Source of the DNA: Desulfomicrobium baculatum DSM 4028
GTDB taxonomy: Bacteria > Desulfobacterota > Desulfovibrionia > Desulfovibrionales > Desulfomicrobiaceae
NCBI RefSeq assembly: GCF_000023225.1
Contig: NC_013173.1
Coordinates: forward strand, 3,536,501 to 3,600,500
Direction: 5' to 3'
Length of the DNA stretch: 64,000 bases
Shown: piece by piece, positions 1 to 7,856 of the stretch
How positions within the stretch are numbered: position 1 is the stretch's first letter
How the letters are laid out: every line of letters begins with the position of its first letter
The notes under the pieces: generated by a model
What the model was told of the DNA's origin: nothing
Database searches by the model: none
The model's input: the letters and a program-made list of their open reading frames with translations, nothing else
Translations under genes and position numbers: made by a program

Positions 1-418
1 GAACATGGTCCGGCTTGAGACCGAGCTTTGCGCCATCAGGGCCAAGGCGCAGAAAGTGCAGATTATGACCATGCACGGGGCCAAAGGGCTCGAATTCGAG
101 GTCGTGTTCCTGCCCGGCCTGGAAGAGGGCATCCTGCCTTTTGCGGGAATGGACATGCTCCTTGGCAAGCCCGGCGACGATCATGGGCTCGACATGGACG
201 AGGAACGCCGCCTTTTCTACGTCGGCCTGACCCGGGCCAAATCCATGCTTTTCCTGAGCCACTCGGCCAGCCGCCGCGTTTTCGGCAAGACTTTGAAACT
301 CGCCCTGTCGTCCCTGGTGCGCCGTCTGCCGCAGGACATGCTGCGTAAAAGCGCCATCAAGCGCCATGTGCGTCGTAATGAACGGCAGCTGAGCCTTTTT
401 GACCCGCATGCGCTTTAG
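1..418 (+). CDS. UvrD/Rep-family DNA helicase, C-terminal fragment
   Basis: Superfamily 1 helicase whose 5' part lies outside the window; the frame is open to the left edge. The visible 138 residues contain the late helicase motifs: a TMHGAKGLEFEVVFLPGL block (motif V region) and DEERRLFYVGLTRAK (motif VI, with the arginine finger). It ends in a basic tail and QLSLF, a common UvrD/PcrA ending. Such proteins unwind DNA 3'-5' during repair or replication restart. The next gene overlaps its 3' end by 11 nt, which suggests co-transcription with the cobamide genes without implying a shared role. Which UvrD subfamily, and whether extra nuclease domains exist upstream, cannot be seen here. Confidence 0.88.
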   Translation, partial: NMVRLETELCAIRAKAQKVQIMTMHGAKGLEFEVVFLPGLEEGILPFAGMDMLLGKPGDDHGLDMDEERRLFYVGLTRAKSMLFLSHSASRRVFGKTLKLALSSLVRRLPQDMLRKSAIKRHVRRNERQLSLFDPHAL

Positions 419-1118
419 ACTGGCTGCGCCATCCTGCGTCATCCCGGACCGGGTCGGGCCCAATTGCCGGGCGCTCTCTTCCATGGTGGGCGAGGTCGCG
501 CTCATGCTCCTTGAGACGCGTGGTTGCCTGGACTACGATGAGCTTGATCTGCCCTTGAATCTGCCTGAACTGGGGCTGACCTACCATGCCCATCTTCCCC
601 TGGATCTGCCCTGGAAGGACGGTCCGGCCGCCGTTGGCGACGCCATTTTCGCGCTTGAGCAAAAAATTGCCTTTCTCAAGCCACGCGGTTATGTGCTCCA
701 TCCTCCTGAACCCGGGAACCTCTCCGCGCTGCTGCGGCACAGGCCCGCCCTGTCTTCCATGCTCTGGCTCGAAAATACGCGTGAGGGCGATCTGAGTGGA
801 ATCTGGGATGAGATACGCGCATGTGGGCTTGGAGTCTGTCTGGATGTGGGGCACATGGTCAGTTATGGCCAAGACAGCCTGATGAGCCTGCCCGGATTTT
901 TCGAGCGCGTGCGCATTCTCCATATCTATGGCGGAGAATCAAGGAGCGGGCATGCCGGGCTGGGTCAGCTGCCCGATCCGGGCCTGCTGCGCGACATCTT
1001 GCTGCGCGTAGCGGAGGATACGACGCTGGTGGTTGAAATATTTTCTCTGGAAGAGCTCGGACGCTCCTTGAATCTGCTTCAGTCCTGGCTTCTTCAGTGG
1101 GGCATGCACCATGATTGA
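408..1118 (+). CDS. cbiR: CbiR-type cobamide-remodeling phosphodiesterase (AP endonuclease-2-like TIM barrel)
   Basis: A 236-residue protein that looks like a xylose isomerase/AP endonuclease-2 TIM barrel: YHAHLPLDLP, YVLHPPEP, LWLENTREG, VCLDVGHM and ILHIYGG are the metal-ligand strands (His, Glu, Asp, His). CbiR enzymes hydrolyse the phosphoribosyl linkage of cobamides, releasing cobinamide phosphate so that the lower ligand can be exchanged. The assignment rests on fold motifs plus the 8-nt overlap with cobU, which handles cobinamide. ATG at 408 is chosen because it begins MRFRLAAPS, a sensible barrel start; an in-frame TTG at 399 is the alternative. If it is not CbiR, it is another sugar-phosphate isomerase/epimerase-like barrel. 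Confidence 0.72.
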   Translation: MRFRLAAPSCVIPDRVGPNCRALSSMVGEVALMLLETRGCLDYDELDLPLNLPELGLTYHAHLPLDLPWKDGPAAVGDAIFALEQKIAFLKPRGYVLHPPEPGNLSALLRHRPALSSMLWLENTREGDLSGIWDEIRACGLGVCLDVGHMVSYGQDSLMSLPGFFERVRILHIYGGESRSGHAGLGQLPDPGLLRDILLRVAEDTTLVVEIFSLEELGRSLNLLQSWLLQWGMHHD

Positions 1119-1617
1119 TCTGGTCCTTGGCGGCAACAAATCCGGCAAATCCGATTTCGGGCTCGAGCTCCTGTGCCGGGGGCCGCGCCCCTGGACGCTT
1201 GTGGCCACGGGAAAATCCCGTGACCTTGCCTTTCGGCGACAGATCACTACCCACCGTCAGAACCGGGATGCGGATATCGCGGTGCGGGAAGTGGACACCG
1301 ATCTGGCCGGCGCGCTTGGAGCCCTTGCTCCCTCAGGCGGCAGCGTTCTGGTCGACAGTCTTGATTTCTGGATGTTTTCGCTGGCGGGCAGCCGGGATGA
1401 CGGCAAGCGGATGAGAGAGGAATTTTTCGCCGGCCTTCGGGATTGGAGGGGGGGAAATCTGATTTTGGTATCGACTGAAATGGGGCTGGGGCCTCTTGCA
1501 TTCGACGGTGAAATACGGGCATTTGCCCGCGATCTGGGTCAACTCAACCGTGAAATTGCCAGTGTCAGTACAAGTGTGTATCTGGTCGTTGCCGGGTTGG
1601 CCCAAAAACTCAAGTGA
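1111..1617 (+). CDS. cobU: Adenosylcobinamide kinase / adenosylcobinamide-phosphate guanylyltransferase
   Basis: CobU phosphorylates adenosylcobinamide and then adds GMP to give AdoCbi-GDP in the nucleotide loop assembly of cobalamin. The 168-residue protein starts with a P-loop (GGNKSGKS), followed by RRQITTHRQNR carrying the histidine that is guanylylated in the family, VLVDSLDFW (Walker B-like) and the typical C-terminal block VSTEMGLGPLAF...LGQLNREIASVS...VVAGLAQKLK. Length is near the family norm of about 180. The ATG overlaps the cbiR stop by 8 nt, so the pair is probably translationally coupled and would act as a salvage/remodeling unit. Confidence 0.9.
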   Translation: MIDLVLGGNKSGKSDFGLELLCRGPRPWTLVATGKSRDLAFRRQITTHRQNRDADIAVREVDTDLAGALGALAPSGGSVLVDSLDFWMFSLAGSRDDGKRMREEFFAGLRDWRGGNLILVSTEMGLGPLAFDGEIRAFARDLGQLNREIASVSTSVYLVVAGLAQKLK

Positions 1618-1624
1618 GAAGGTC

Positions 1625-2650
1625 ATGGCCTATTTTCGAAAGCTGGATCCGAAGCTTGCCAAGCTTCAAGAATTGCTGAATAAAAATGAGCGTTGGCTGA
1701 TCCTCATCAATGCCGATCCCGACGCCTTGGCCTCGGCCATGGCGTTGAAGCGCATCCTCGCAGGCCGTGTCGAACAGGTCGCCATCGCCCATGTCAACGA
1801 GATCACCAGGCCCGACAATCTGGCCATGATCCGCTTGCTGCGCATCGCCACCAAGAAACTCAATCCGCTTCTTTTGGCCCAGTACGACCGTTTCGCCCTG
1901 GTCGACTCCCAACCGCATCATCACCCGGATTTCGCGAACATCCACTTTTCCGTGGTCATCGACCACCACCCGAAAGTCGCGGGCACGCCCGTGGAAGCCG
2001 ATTTTGTCGAGATCGTGTCCGAGTACGGGTCCAACGCGACCATCATGACCGAATATCTCTACAACCTGGGACTGCGTCCGGGGAAGCTGCTGGCCACGGC
2101 CCTCTTGTACGGGATCAAGACCGACACCCAGAGCTTTGAGCGCGAGTTTCACGACAACGACATGAAGGCTTTTCGCTACCTCTCGAAATTCTACAACAAG
2201 CCCCTGCTGCACAAGATCATCCGCTCGGAGTTCCGCCTGGAGTGGCTTAAGTATTTCACCCAGGCCTTCCGCAAGATGCGGGTCACCGGCAAGACTATCA
2301 CCATCTTTATGGGTAAGGTCGATTCTTCCGACATTTTGGTCGTTCTGGCTGATTTTTTCCTGCGCGTGCACGGGCTGTCCACGACTGTGATCAGCGGCAT
2401 CAGCGAGGACAAGCTCGTTATCGTCTTTCGCGGTGACGGCTTGCGCCGCGACATGGGCAAATTCGCCAAGCGCCTGTTCGGCGACGTGGGTTCCGCCGGA
2501 GGACACAAGTCCATGGCCCGGGCCGAGATTCCCATGGAGAAGCTGGGCTGTCAGCACGCCAGCCAGTTTGTGTGGGAACGACTGCATGGTGGCGTGGATG
2601 TGAAGAAAAAGAAGAAAGAGCCGGAGACTTCTCCGAACGGGGCCTCATAA
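1625..2650 (+). CDS. DHH/DHHA1 family phosphoesterase (NrnA-like)
   Basis: A 341-residue protein with INADPDALAS (metal-binding DHH motif near residue 30), ALVDSQPH, VVIDHHP (the DHH motif) and GGHKSMARAEIP, the glycine-rich DHHA1 substrate motif near the C-terminus. NrnA-type members degrade nanoRNA, pAp or cyclic dinucleotide products. The ATG at 1625 follows GAGAAGG at suitable spacing and starts just after the cobU stop; a longer in-frame reading would overlap cobU by over 100 nt and is rejected. The protein ends in a lysine-rich tail (VKKKKKEPE). It lies 32 nt upstream of polA and is probably co-transcribed. The exact substrate cannot be told from sequence. Confidence 0.85.
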   Translation: MAYFRKLDPKLAKLQELLNKNERWLILINADPDALASAMALKRILAGRVEQVAIAHVNEITRPDNLAMIRLLRIATKKLNPLLLAQYDRFALVDSQPHHHPDFANIHFSVVIDHHPKVAGTPVEADFVEIVSEYGSNATIMTEYLYNLGLRPGKLLATALLYGIKTDTQSFEREFHDNDMKAFRYLSKFYNKPLLHKIIRSEFRLEWLKYFTQAFRKMRVTGKTITIFMGKVDSSDILVVLADFFLRVHGLSTTVISGISEDKLVIVFRGDGLRRDMGKFAKRLFGDVGSAGGHKSMARAEIPMEKLGCQHASQFVWERLHGGVDVKKKKKEPETSPNGAS

Positions 2651-2682
2651 CCGACACCCGCTTCCCCCAAACCGGAGGGCGC

Positions 2683-5268
2683 ATGAGTTTGCAAACAAGG
2701 CTCGGACTGAAAACCGAGCCGCTTTTTTTGATCGACGGTCACGCCTTCATCTATCGCGGTTTCTACGCATACCCCGATTTCAAGCGCTCCGACGGGTTTC
2801 CGACCAGCGCCATGTATATCGTCTTCAAGCTGGTCCTCAGGCTCCTGCGCGAAGAGAATCCGTCCCACCTCGTTTTCGTCACCGACGGCCGCGCCCCCAC
2901 CTTCAGGCATGAACTTCTGCCCACCTACAAGGCCAATCGGCCGCGCATGCCCGAAGGGCTGGCCGCGCAGCTCGAACCGTTGAAGGCGGGGCTTCGGCTG
3001 CTGGGCATCCGCGTGCTCGAGGCCGAGGGCGGGGAAGCCGACGACTGCATCGCCTCCCTGGCCGGCCGTTTCAAGGAAGAGCGCAGCGTGGTCATTGTCG
3101 GCGCGGACAAGGATCTGCGGCAGTGTCTGGACGAGAACGTGGTCATGTGGGACCCGGCCCAAGGCAAGGAGAAGCTTGTCACCCGCGAGGGCTTTGTGGA
3201 GGAGACGGGACTGCAGCCGGATCAGTGGGCGGATTTCCAGGCCATGACCGGAGACGCGGCGGATAACATTCCCGGCATCCCGAAAGTCGGGCCCAAGACG
3301 GCCATGGGTTTCTTGCGCCGCTTTCCAAGCCTTGATTTGCTCAAAAAGAATTTCGACCGCCTCACGGCCAAGGAACAGACCCTGCTCTCCCCGCACATGG
3401 AGCAGGTCTTTGTGTACCGGAAACTGACCACGCTTCGCACGGACATGTGCACGGAGTTCGGTCTTGACGATCTGGCTGTGGGAGAGGTCGACGGCGGGGC
3501 GCTGGATTTTTTCAAGGAATATGAATTCCGCTCCCTCTTGTCCGAATTTCAGGCCCTTGCCCGTAAAAACGGGCGCGCCAAGGCGTCTGGCGCTCAGGAG
3601 CAGGCGGCGGTGGCCGCTCCGGTCCCGGACGGGGAGCAAACATCCGGTCCGGTGCGGGTCGAACCCCGCCTGGCCCCACGCCTTGAGCCCATGGCCGGAA
3701 AGGACGTGGGCCTTTACGCCGAGGGCGAAAAGTGGATTCTGGGCACGGATGCGGAAGAGCTTTTGTTCATGGGCGCGGCCTCGGATTTGTGCCGCGCGCT
3801 GACTGGGGCGCGCGTGTACGTGACGTCGTACAAGAGCGTGCTTGAGCAGGGCCGCCTTGATCTTTCGGGCTGCGCCGAAATTTTCGACATAGAGCTTGCC
3901 GCCTATCTCCTGAGCCCGGAAGAGCGCAATTACTCCCTGGAGCGAATCCGCGACGGGCTGGGCGACGAGATCGACGTGCACCGGGAAAATCACGGCCAGG
4001 CAGTGCTGGCAGTAGGCCGCCTGCTGCATGCGCGGCTCGCGGGCTCGGAGTTGCTTGGGCTGCTGCAAGATCTTGAATTGCCTCTGACCGAGGTGCTGGT
4101 GCGCATGCAAAAACGCGGCATCCGCATTGATGCGGCCAGGTTCCATGATTTTCTCGGCATGGTCCAGGCCGAGCTGGATCGGTTGACGCGCACGATTCAT
4201 GAGCAGGCCGGAGAAGAGTTCAACATCCGCTCCAGCCAGCAGCTGGCCGAAGTGCTTTTTTCCCGACTGGGCCTGGCCTGCAAGCAGAAGACTCCCGGCG
4301 GGGCGCAATCCACGTCCAGCAGCGTGCTTGAAGGATTGGCCGCGGAGCATCCCATCGTCGCCGATGTGCTGGAGTTCAGGATGTACGAGAAGCTGCGCTC
4401 CACGTATCTTGAGCCCATGCCGCAGCTGGCCGATAAGAACGGGCGCATCCACACCACCTTCAACCAGCTGGCCACGGCCACTGGCCGCCTTTCAAGCAGC
4501 AACCCGAACCTGCAGAACATCCCCATTCGCGGAGCGCTTGGTCCGCGAATGCGCTCCTGTTTCGTGGCCTCGCCCGGCAACCGGCTTGTGGCTGCGGACT
4601 ATTCGCAGATCGAGCTTCGGGTTCTGGCGCACATGTCCGGAGACCAGACCCTCACGGAGGCCTTTGCCGCCGGTGACGACATCCACGCCCGCACGGCCGG
4701 GATTCTCTTCGACACGACCGAGGTCAGCGCCGACGAGCGGCGCAAGGCCAAGACCATCAACTTTGGCCTGCTCTACGGCATGGGCCCGCAGAAGCTGGGG
4801 CGGGAGCTGGGCATCAGCCTGAAGGAGGCCAAGGAGTTCATCGCGGTCTATTTCAGCAAATTGTCCCGCGTGCGGGAGTTTTACGAGGAAATCGAAGCCG
4901 GGGCCAAGTCCCTCGGCTATGTGACCACTCTGGCCGGGAGACGGCGCATGCTGCCCGAGATCAATTCCCGCAATACGAACATGGCCCAGCAGGCCCGGCG
5001 TATGGCCATCAATACCGTGGTCCAGGGTTCGGCGGCGGATATCATCAAAAAGGCCATGCTCGAAGTGGACAAGAGTCCGGTTATTGGCGAATTAGGCGCG
5101 AGCCTGATCCTGCAGATTCACGACGAACTGCTGCTCGAGGCCCCTGCGGCCCGGGCCCGGGAAGTGGGCGAGGCCGTGGCCGGGATCATGGCTTCCGTGT
5201 ACAGCCTCAGCGTGCCCCTCGTGGTTGACTGGGGCGTTGGCGATGACTGGAGCGCGGCTCACCAATAA
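2683..5268 (+). CDS. polA: DNA polymerase I, apparently without proofreading activity
   Basis: Repair and Okazaki-fragment polymerase of 861 residues. The N-terminal 5'-3' exonuclease has FLIDGHAFIYRGFYA, EADDCIASL, GADKDLRQ and GDAADNIPGIPKVGPKTA. The C-terminal polymerase has motif A ADYSQIELR (Asp about 639), O-helix RRKAKTINFGLLYGM (about 686-700) and motif C QIHDELL (Asp about 814). The middle domain, where E. coli has the catalytic DTET, reads MAGKDVGLYAEGEKW (about 335-349), so exonuclease motif I is lost; proofreading is therefore unlikely, as in Taq-like enzymes. The start at 2683 follows GGAGGG; a longer in-frame reading overlaps the DHH gene and is rejected. Confidence 0.96.
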   Translation: MSLQTRLGLKTEPLFLIDGHAFIYRGFYAYPDFKRSDGFPTSAMYIVFKLVLRLLREENPSHLVFVTDGRAPTFRHELLPTYKANRPRMPEGLAAQLEPLKAGLRLLGIRVLEAEGGEADDCIASLAGRFKEERSVVIVGADKDLRQCLDENVVMWDPAQGKEKLVTREGFVEETGLQPDQWADFQAMTGDAADNIPGIPKVGPKTAMGFLRRFPSLDLLKKNFDRLTAKEQTLLSPHMEQVFVYRKLTTLRTDMCTEFGLDDLAVGEVDGGALDFFKEYEFRSLLSEFQALARKNGRAKASGAQEQAAVAAPVPDGEQTSGPVRVEPRLAPRLEPMAGKDVGLYAEGEKWILGTDAEELLFMGAASDLCRALTGARVYVTSYKSVLEQGRLDLSGCAEIFDIELAAYLLSPEERNYSLERIRDGLGDEIDVHRENHGQAVLAVGRLLHARLAGSELLGLLQDLELPLTEVLVRMQKRGIRIDAARFHDFLGMVQAELDRLTRTIHEQAGEEFNIRSSQQLAEVLFSRLGLACKQKTPGGAQSTSSSVLEGLAAEHPIVADVLEFRMYEKLRSTYLEPMPQLADKNGRIHTTFNQLATATGRLSSSNPNLQNIPIRGALGPRMRSCFVASPGNRLVAADYSQIELRVLAHMSGDQTLTEAFAAGDDIHARTAGILFDTTEVSADERRKAKTINFGLLYGMGPQKLGRELGISLKEAKEFIAVYFSKLSRVREFYEEIEAGAKSLGYVTTLAGRRRMLPEINSRNTNMAQQARRMAINTVVQGSAADIIKKAMLEVDKSPVIGELGASLILQIHDELLLEAPAARAREVGEAVAGIMASVYSLSVPLVVDWGVGDDWSAAHQ

Positions 5269-5298
5269 CCATTTGCAAACATCTTTTGCGGATACGAT

Positions 5299-6471
5299 AT
5301 GCTCAATAAATTACGATTGCTGACCCCCGGTCCCACTCCCCTACCGGAGGAGGTTCGCCTGGCCCTGGCCAAGGACATGATTCACCACCGCAAGCGCGAT
5401 TTCGTGCAGATCATGGAGCGCATTCAGCCTGGCCTCAAGTACCTGTTCGGCACCGCGCAACAGGTTCTGCCCCTGTCCTGTTCGGGCACGGGAGCCATGC
5501 ACGCGGCCGTGACCAATCTTTTCGCGCCCGGCGAGAAAGTGCTCGTGGTCGAGGGCGGCAAGTTCGGAGAGCGCTGGCGGGAGATCGCCCAGGCGCGTGG
5601 TCTTGTCGTCACCTCCCTGGTTCTTGAAAACGGCCAGGCCGTGGCGGCCGAGGAGGTGCGGGCGGCTCTGACGGCGGATCCTGCGCTTTGCGGCGTGCTG
5701 GTCCAGGCCTCGGAGACGTCCACCGGGGTGCTGCACCCCGTGCACGAGCTCGGCCAGGTGACCCGTGACAAGGACGTGCTCCTTGTTGTCGACGGCATCT
5801 CGGCTGTCGGAATTTCGCCATGCCCCATGGACGCCTGGGACATCGACTGCCTGCTGACAGGGTCCCAGAAGGGCCTCATGCTCCCGCCGGGTCTGGCCCT
5901 TTTGGCCTTGAGCGCCCGCGCTTGGGACAAAGTGCGCAGCGTGGGTCCTACTGACTTCTATTTCAACCTGCTGGCCGAGCGGGACAAGAGCCTGGGTCAC
6001 CAGACCCTTTTCACTTCCCCGGTCAATCTGCTGCAGGGGCTGGCCGTGAGTCTTGATCTGTTCAAGGAACAGACCCTGGAGGCCGTGTACGCCAAGCAGT
6101 GGGCGCTGACGTCCATGGCCCGGGCCGGGGCGACAAGCATGGGGCTTGAGCTTTTGGCCACGACGCATTTCACCTGGGGACTGACCGCCATCAAGCTGCC
6201 GACAGGCATCGATGGCGGCGAAGTGCTCAAAGTAGCGGCAGAGCGCTGCGGCGTGGTCATGGCCGGGGGGCAGGGCGAACTGAAGAAGAGCCTGGTCAGG
6301 CTCGGCCATATGGGCCATGTGGATTGGAGCGATGTCCTGGCGGGGCTTTACGCTCTGCGTGAAGGCCTGCATGCGGCCGGTGGATATTGCGCCGCAAGGA
6401 CGTATCTGGAAGACGCAGCCAGTGCCTATGCAGAAGCGCTGCGCGACGGTTGCCCCGAATATCGGGCGTAA
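5299..6471 (+). CDS. PLP-dependent class V aminotransferase (alanine/serine-glyoxylate type)
   Basis: A 390-residue fold-type I enzyme beginning LRLLTPGPTPLPEEVRLAL, the signature N-terminus of the alanine-glyoxylate / serine-pyruvate aminotransferase group. HHRKRDF, SCSGTGAMHAAV (phosphate-binding turn), VVDGISAVG (PLP-ring Asp) and GSQKGLMLPPGL (Schiff-base Lys) follow in order. It could transfer amino groups between alanine, serine or aspartate and glyoxylate or pyruvate, or act in a phosphoserine-like route; the substrate is not resolvable here. It follows polA after 30 nt and precedes DUF1844 by 9 nt, so it heads or continues a forward operon ending in argC. Confidence 0.85.
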   Translation: MLNKLRLLTPGPTPLPEEVRLALAKDMIHHRKRDFVQIMERIQPGLKYLFGTAQQVLPLSCSGTGAMHAAVTNLFAPGEKVLVVEGGKFGERWREIAQARGLVVTSLVLENGQAVAAEEVRAALTADPALCGVLVQASETSTGVLHPVHELGQVTRDKDVLLVVDGISAVGISPCPMDAWDIDCLLTGSQKGLMLPPGLALLALSARAWDKVRSVGPTDFYFNLLAERDKSLGHQTLFTSPVNLLQGLAVSLDLFKEQTLEAVYAKQWALTSMARAGATSMGLELLATTHFTWGLTAIKLPTGIDGGEVLKVAAERCGVVMAGGQGELKKSLVRLGHMGHVDWSDVLAGLYALREGLHAAGGYCAARTYLEDAASAYAEALRDGCPEYRA

Positions 6472-6480
6472 GGAGCGATT

Positions 6481-6786
6481 ATGAACGAAGAAAAAAAATT
6501 GGCCGAAGAATACGAAGATTTGTCCTGTTCCTGTCCGGAAATGCCGCAGCTGGATTTCGGGACCTTTGTATTGTCCATGAGTTCCTCCGCCTTGGTTCAC
6601 CTGGGCGAGGTGCCTGAGCCCGAAAGCGGACAGCTCATGGAGAACGTGCTGGCCGCAAAGCAGACCATCGATATCTTGTGCATGCTTGAGAGCAAGACCA
6701 GGGGCAATCTGACGGATCAGGAAGCCCGGCTGCTTCGGGACATGCTTTTTGAACTGCGCATGAAATACGTGCAGAAGGCGAAATAG
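6481..6786 (+). CDS. DUF1844 small cytoplasmic protein
   Basis: A 101-residue acidic protein with the DUF1844 core: LDFGTFVLSMSSSALVHLGEVP, then LMENVLAAKQTIDILCMLESKTRGNLT, then LLRDMLFELRMKYV. The family is widespread in delta- and other proteobacteria and has no established function. An AAGGAGCG ribosome binding site sits 6 nt before ATG. Spacing of 9 nt on each side ties it to the aminotransferase and argC, so it is part of this operon. No catalytic motif is visible; a predicted mostly helical adaptor is an inference only. Confidence 0.85.
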   Translation: MNEEKKLAEEYEDLSCSCPEMPQLDFGTFVLSMSSSALVHLGEVPEPESGQLMENVLAAKQTIDILCMLESKTRGNLTDQEARLLRDMLFELRMKYVQKAK

Positions 6787-6795
6787 GGAGCAACA

Positions 6796-7845
6796 ATGGT
6801 GAAGCGCGTCGGTCTGGTCGGGGTTACCGGCTACACGGGAATGGAGTTGACCCGCATCCTGCTTGGCCATCCCGGCCTGCGTCTGACCCAGGTCACGTCG
6901 CGCAAGGAGGCCGGACAGCCCCTGCAAAATATTTATCCCTTCCTGCAGGGCACGGAGCTTGGCGATCTTGAAATAACTGCTCCGGACAGCGCTTTTCTGG
7001 CCGCGAATTGCGATCTTGTCTTTCTGGCCGTTCCTCACTGCACGGCCATGGAGATGGCCGCCGAGCTACGCGGGCACGGGACAAAGGTCGTGGACTTGAG
7101 CGCCGATTTTCGTCTGCGCGACCATGTGGAGTACGAGAGCTGGTACGGCGTGTCCCATACCCAGTCCGCTCTCCTGGCCGAGGCCGTTTACGGTTTGCCG
7201 GAACTTTACGCCGAACGCATCGCCGGGGCCTCCCTGGTTGCCAATCCCGGCTGCTATCCGACATCCGCCATCCTGGCCCTGTACCCGGCCTTGGCTGCAG
7301 GACTTATCTCGCCCGAGGACCTGGTCATCGATTCCAAGTCCGGAACCACCGGTGCCGGGCGCAAGGCGGGCGTCGGCACTCTTTTCTGCGAAGTCTCGGA
7401 CACGTTCCGGGCCTACAATCTGACCAAGCACCGCCACACCCCTGAAATCGAACAGGAGCTGGGCCTGGCTGCCGGCCGCGAAATACGTCTCTCCTTCAAC
7501 ACGCACCTCTTGCCCATCAACCGTGGCATCCTGACGACCGCCTACGCCAAACTCTCCCCCGGCGTCGGCCTGGAGCACATCCGTGCCTGTTATGAGGCGT
7601 TCTATGCAGGCAAGCGGTGGGTGCGTCTCTTGCCCCAGGGATCCCTGCCTGAAACCAGGTGGGTGCGCGGCACCAATTTCTGCGATCTCGGACTGGTCAC
7701 GGACCCGCGCACGGATAGACTCATCGTGGTCTCGGCCATAGACAACCTTTGCCGCGGCGCTTCGGGCCAGGCCGTTGCCAATGCCAACCTCATGCTGGGC
7801 CTGAAAGAGGATATCGGCCTGCCCTTTGCTCCACTCATGCCTTAG
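6796..7845 (+). CDS. argC: N-acetyl-gamma-glutamyl-phosphate reductase
   Basis: ArgC reduces N-acetylglutamyl phosphate to the semialdehyde with NADPH, the third step of arginine synthesis. The 349-residue protein has the N-terminal Rossmann motif VGLVGVTGYTGMELTRIL, the catalytic cysteine block LVANPGCYPTSAIL (Cys about 153), SGTTGAGRKAG, the KHRHTPEI histidine loop and HLLPINRGILTT. Length matches the family. An AGGGAG ribosome binding site precedes ATG. It is the last gene of the forward operon; only 11 nt separate it from the first EAL-HDOD gene, so read-through is possible. No other arginine gene is in the window. Confidence 0.96.
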   Translation: MVKRVGLVGVTGYTGMELTRILLGHPGLRLTQVTSRKEAGQPLQNIYPFLQGTELGDLEITAPDSAFLAANCDLVFLAVPHCTAMEMAAELRGHGTKVVDLSADFRLRDHVEYESWYGVSHTQSALLAEAVYGLPELYAERIAGASLVANPGCYPTSAILALYPALAAGLISPEDLVIDSKSGTTGAGRKAGVGTLFCEVSDTFRAYNLTKHRHTPEIEQELGLAAGREIRLSFNTHLLPINRGILTTAYAKLSPGVGLEHIRACYEAFYAGKRWVRLLPQGSLPETRWVRGTNFCDLGLVTDPRTDRLIVVSAIDNLCRGASGQAVANANLMLGLKEDIGLPFAPLMP

Positions 7846-7856
7846 AGGTTTTGTCC

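Noticed and set aside
2551-4452. 633-codon open frame opposite polA, and similar long antisense frames (for example 41622-43796, 44876-46726, 53874-55850, 1610-2587)
   Set aside because: They lie fully antisense to recognised genes and encode compositionally biased, motif-free protein; a by-product of GC-rich codon bias.
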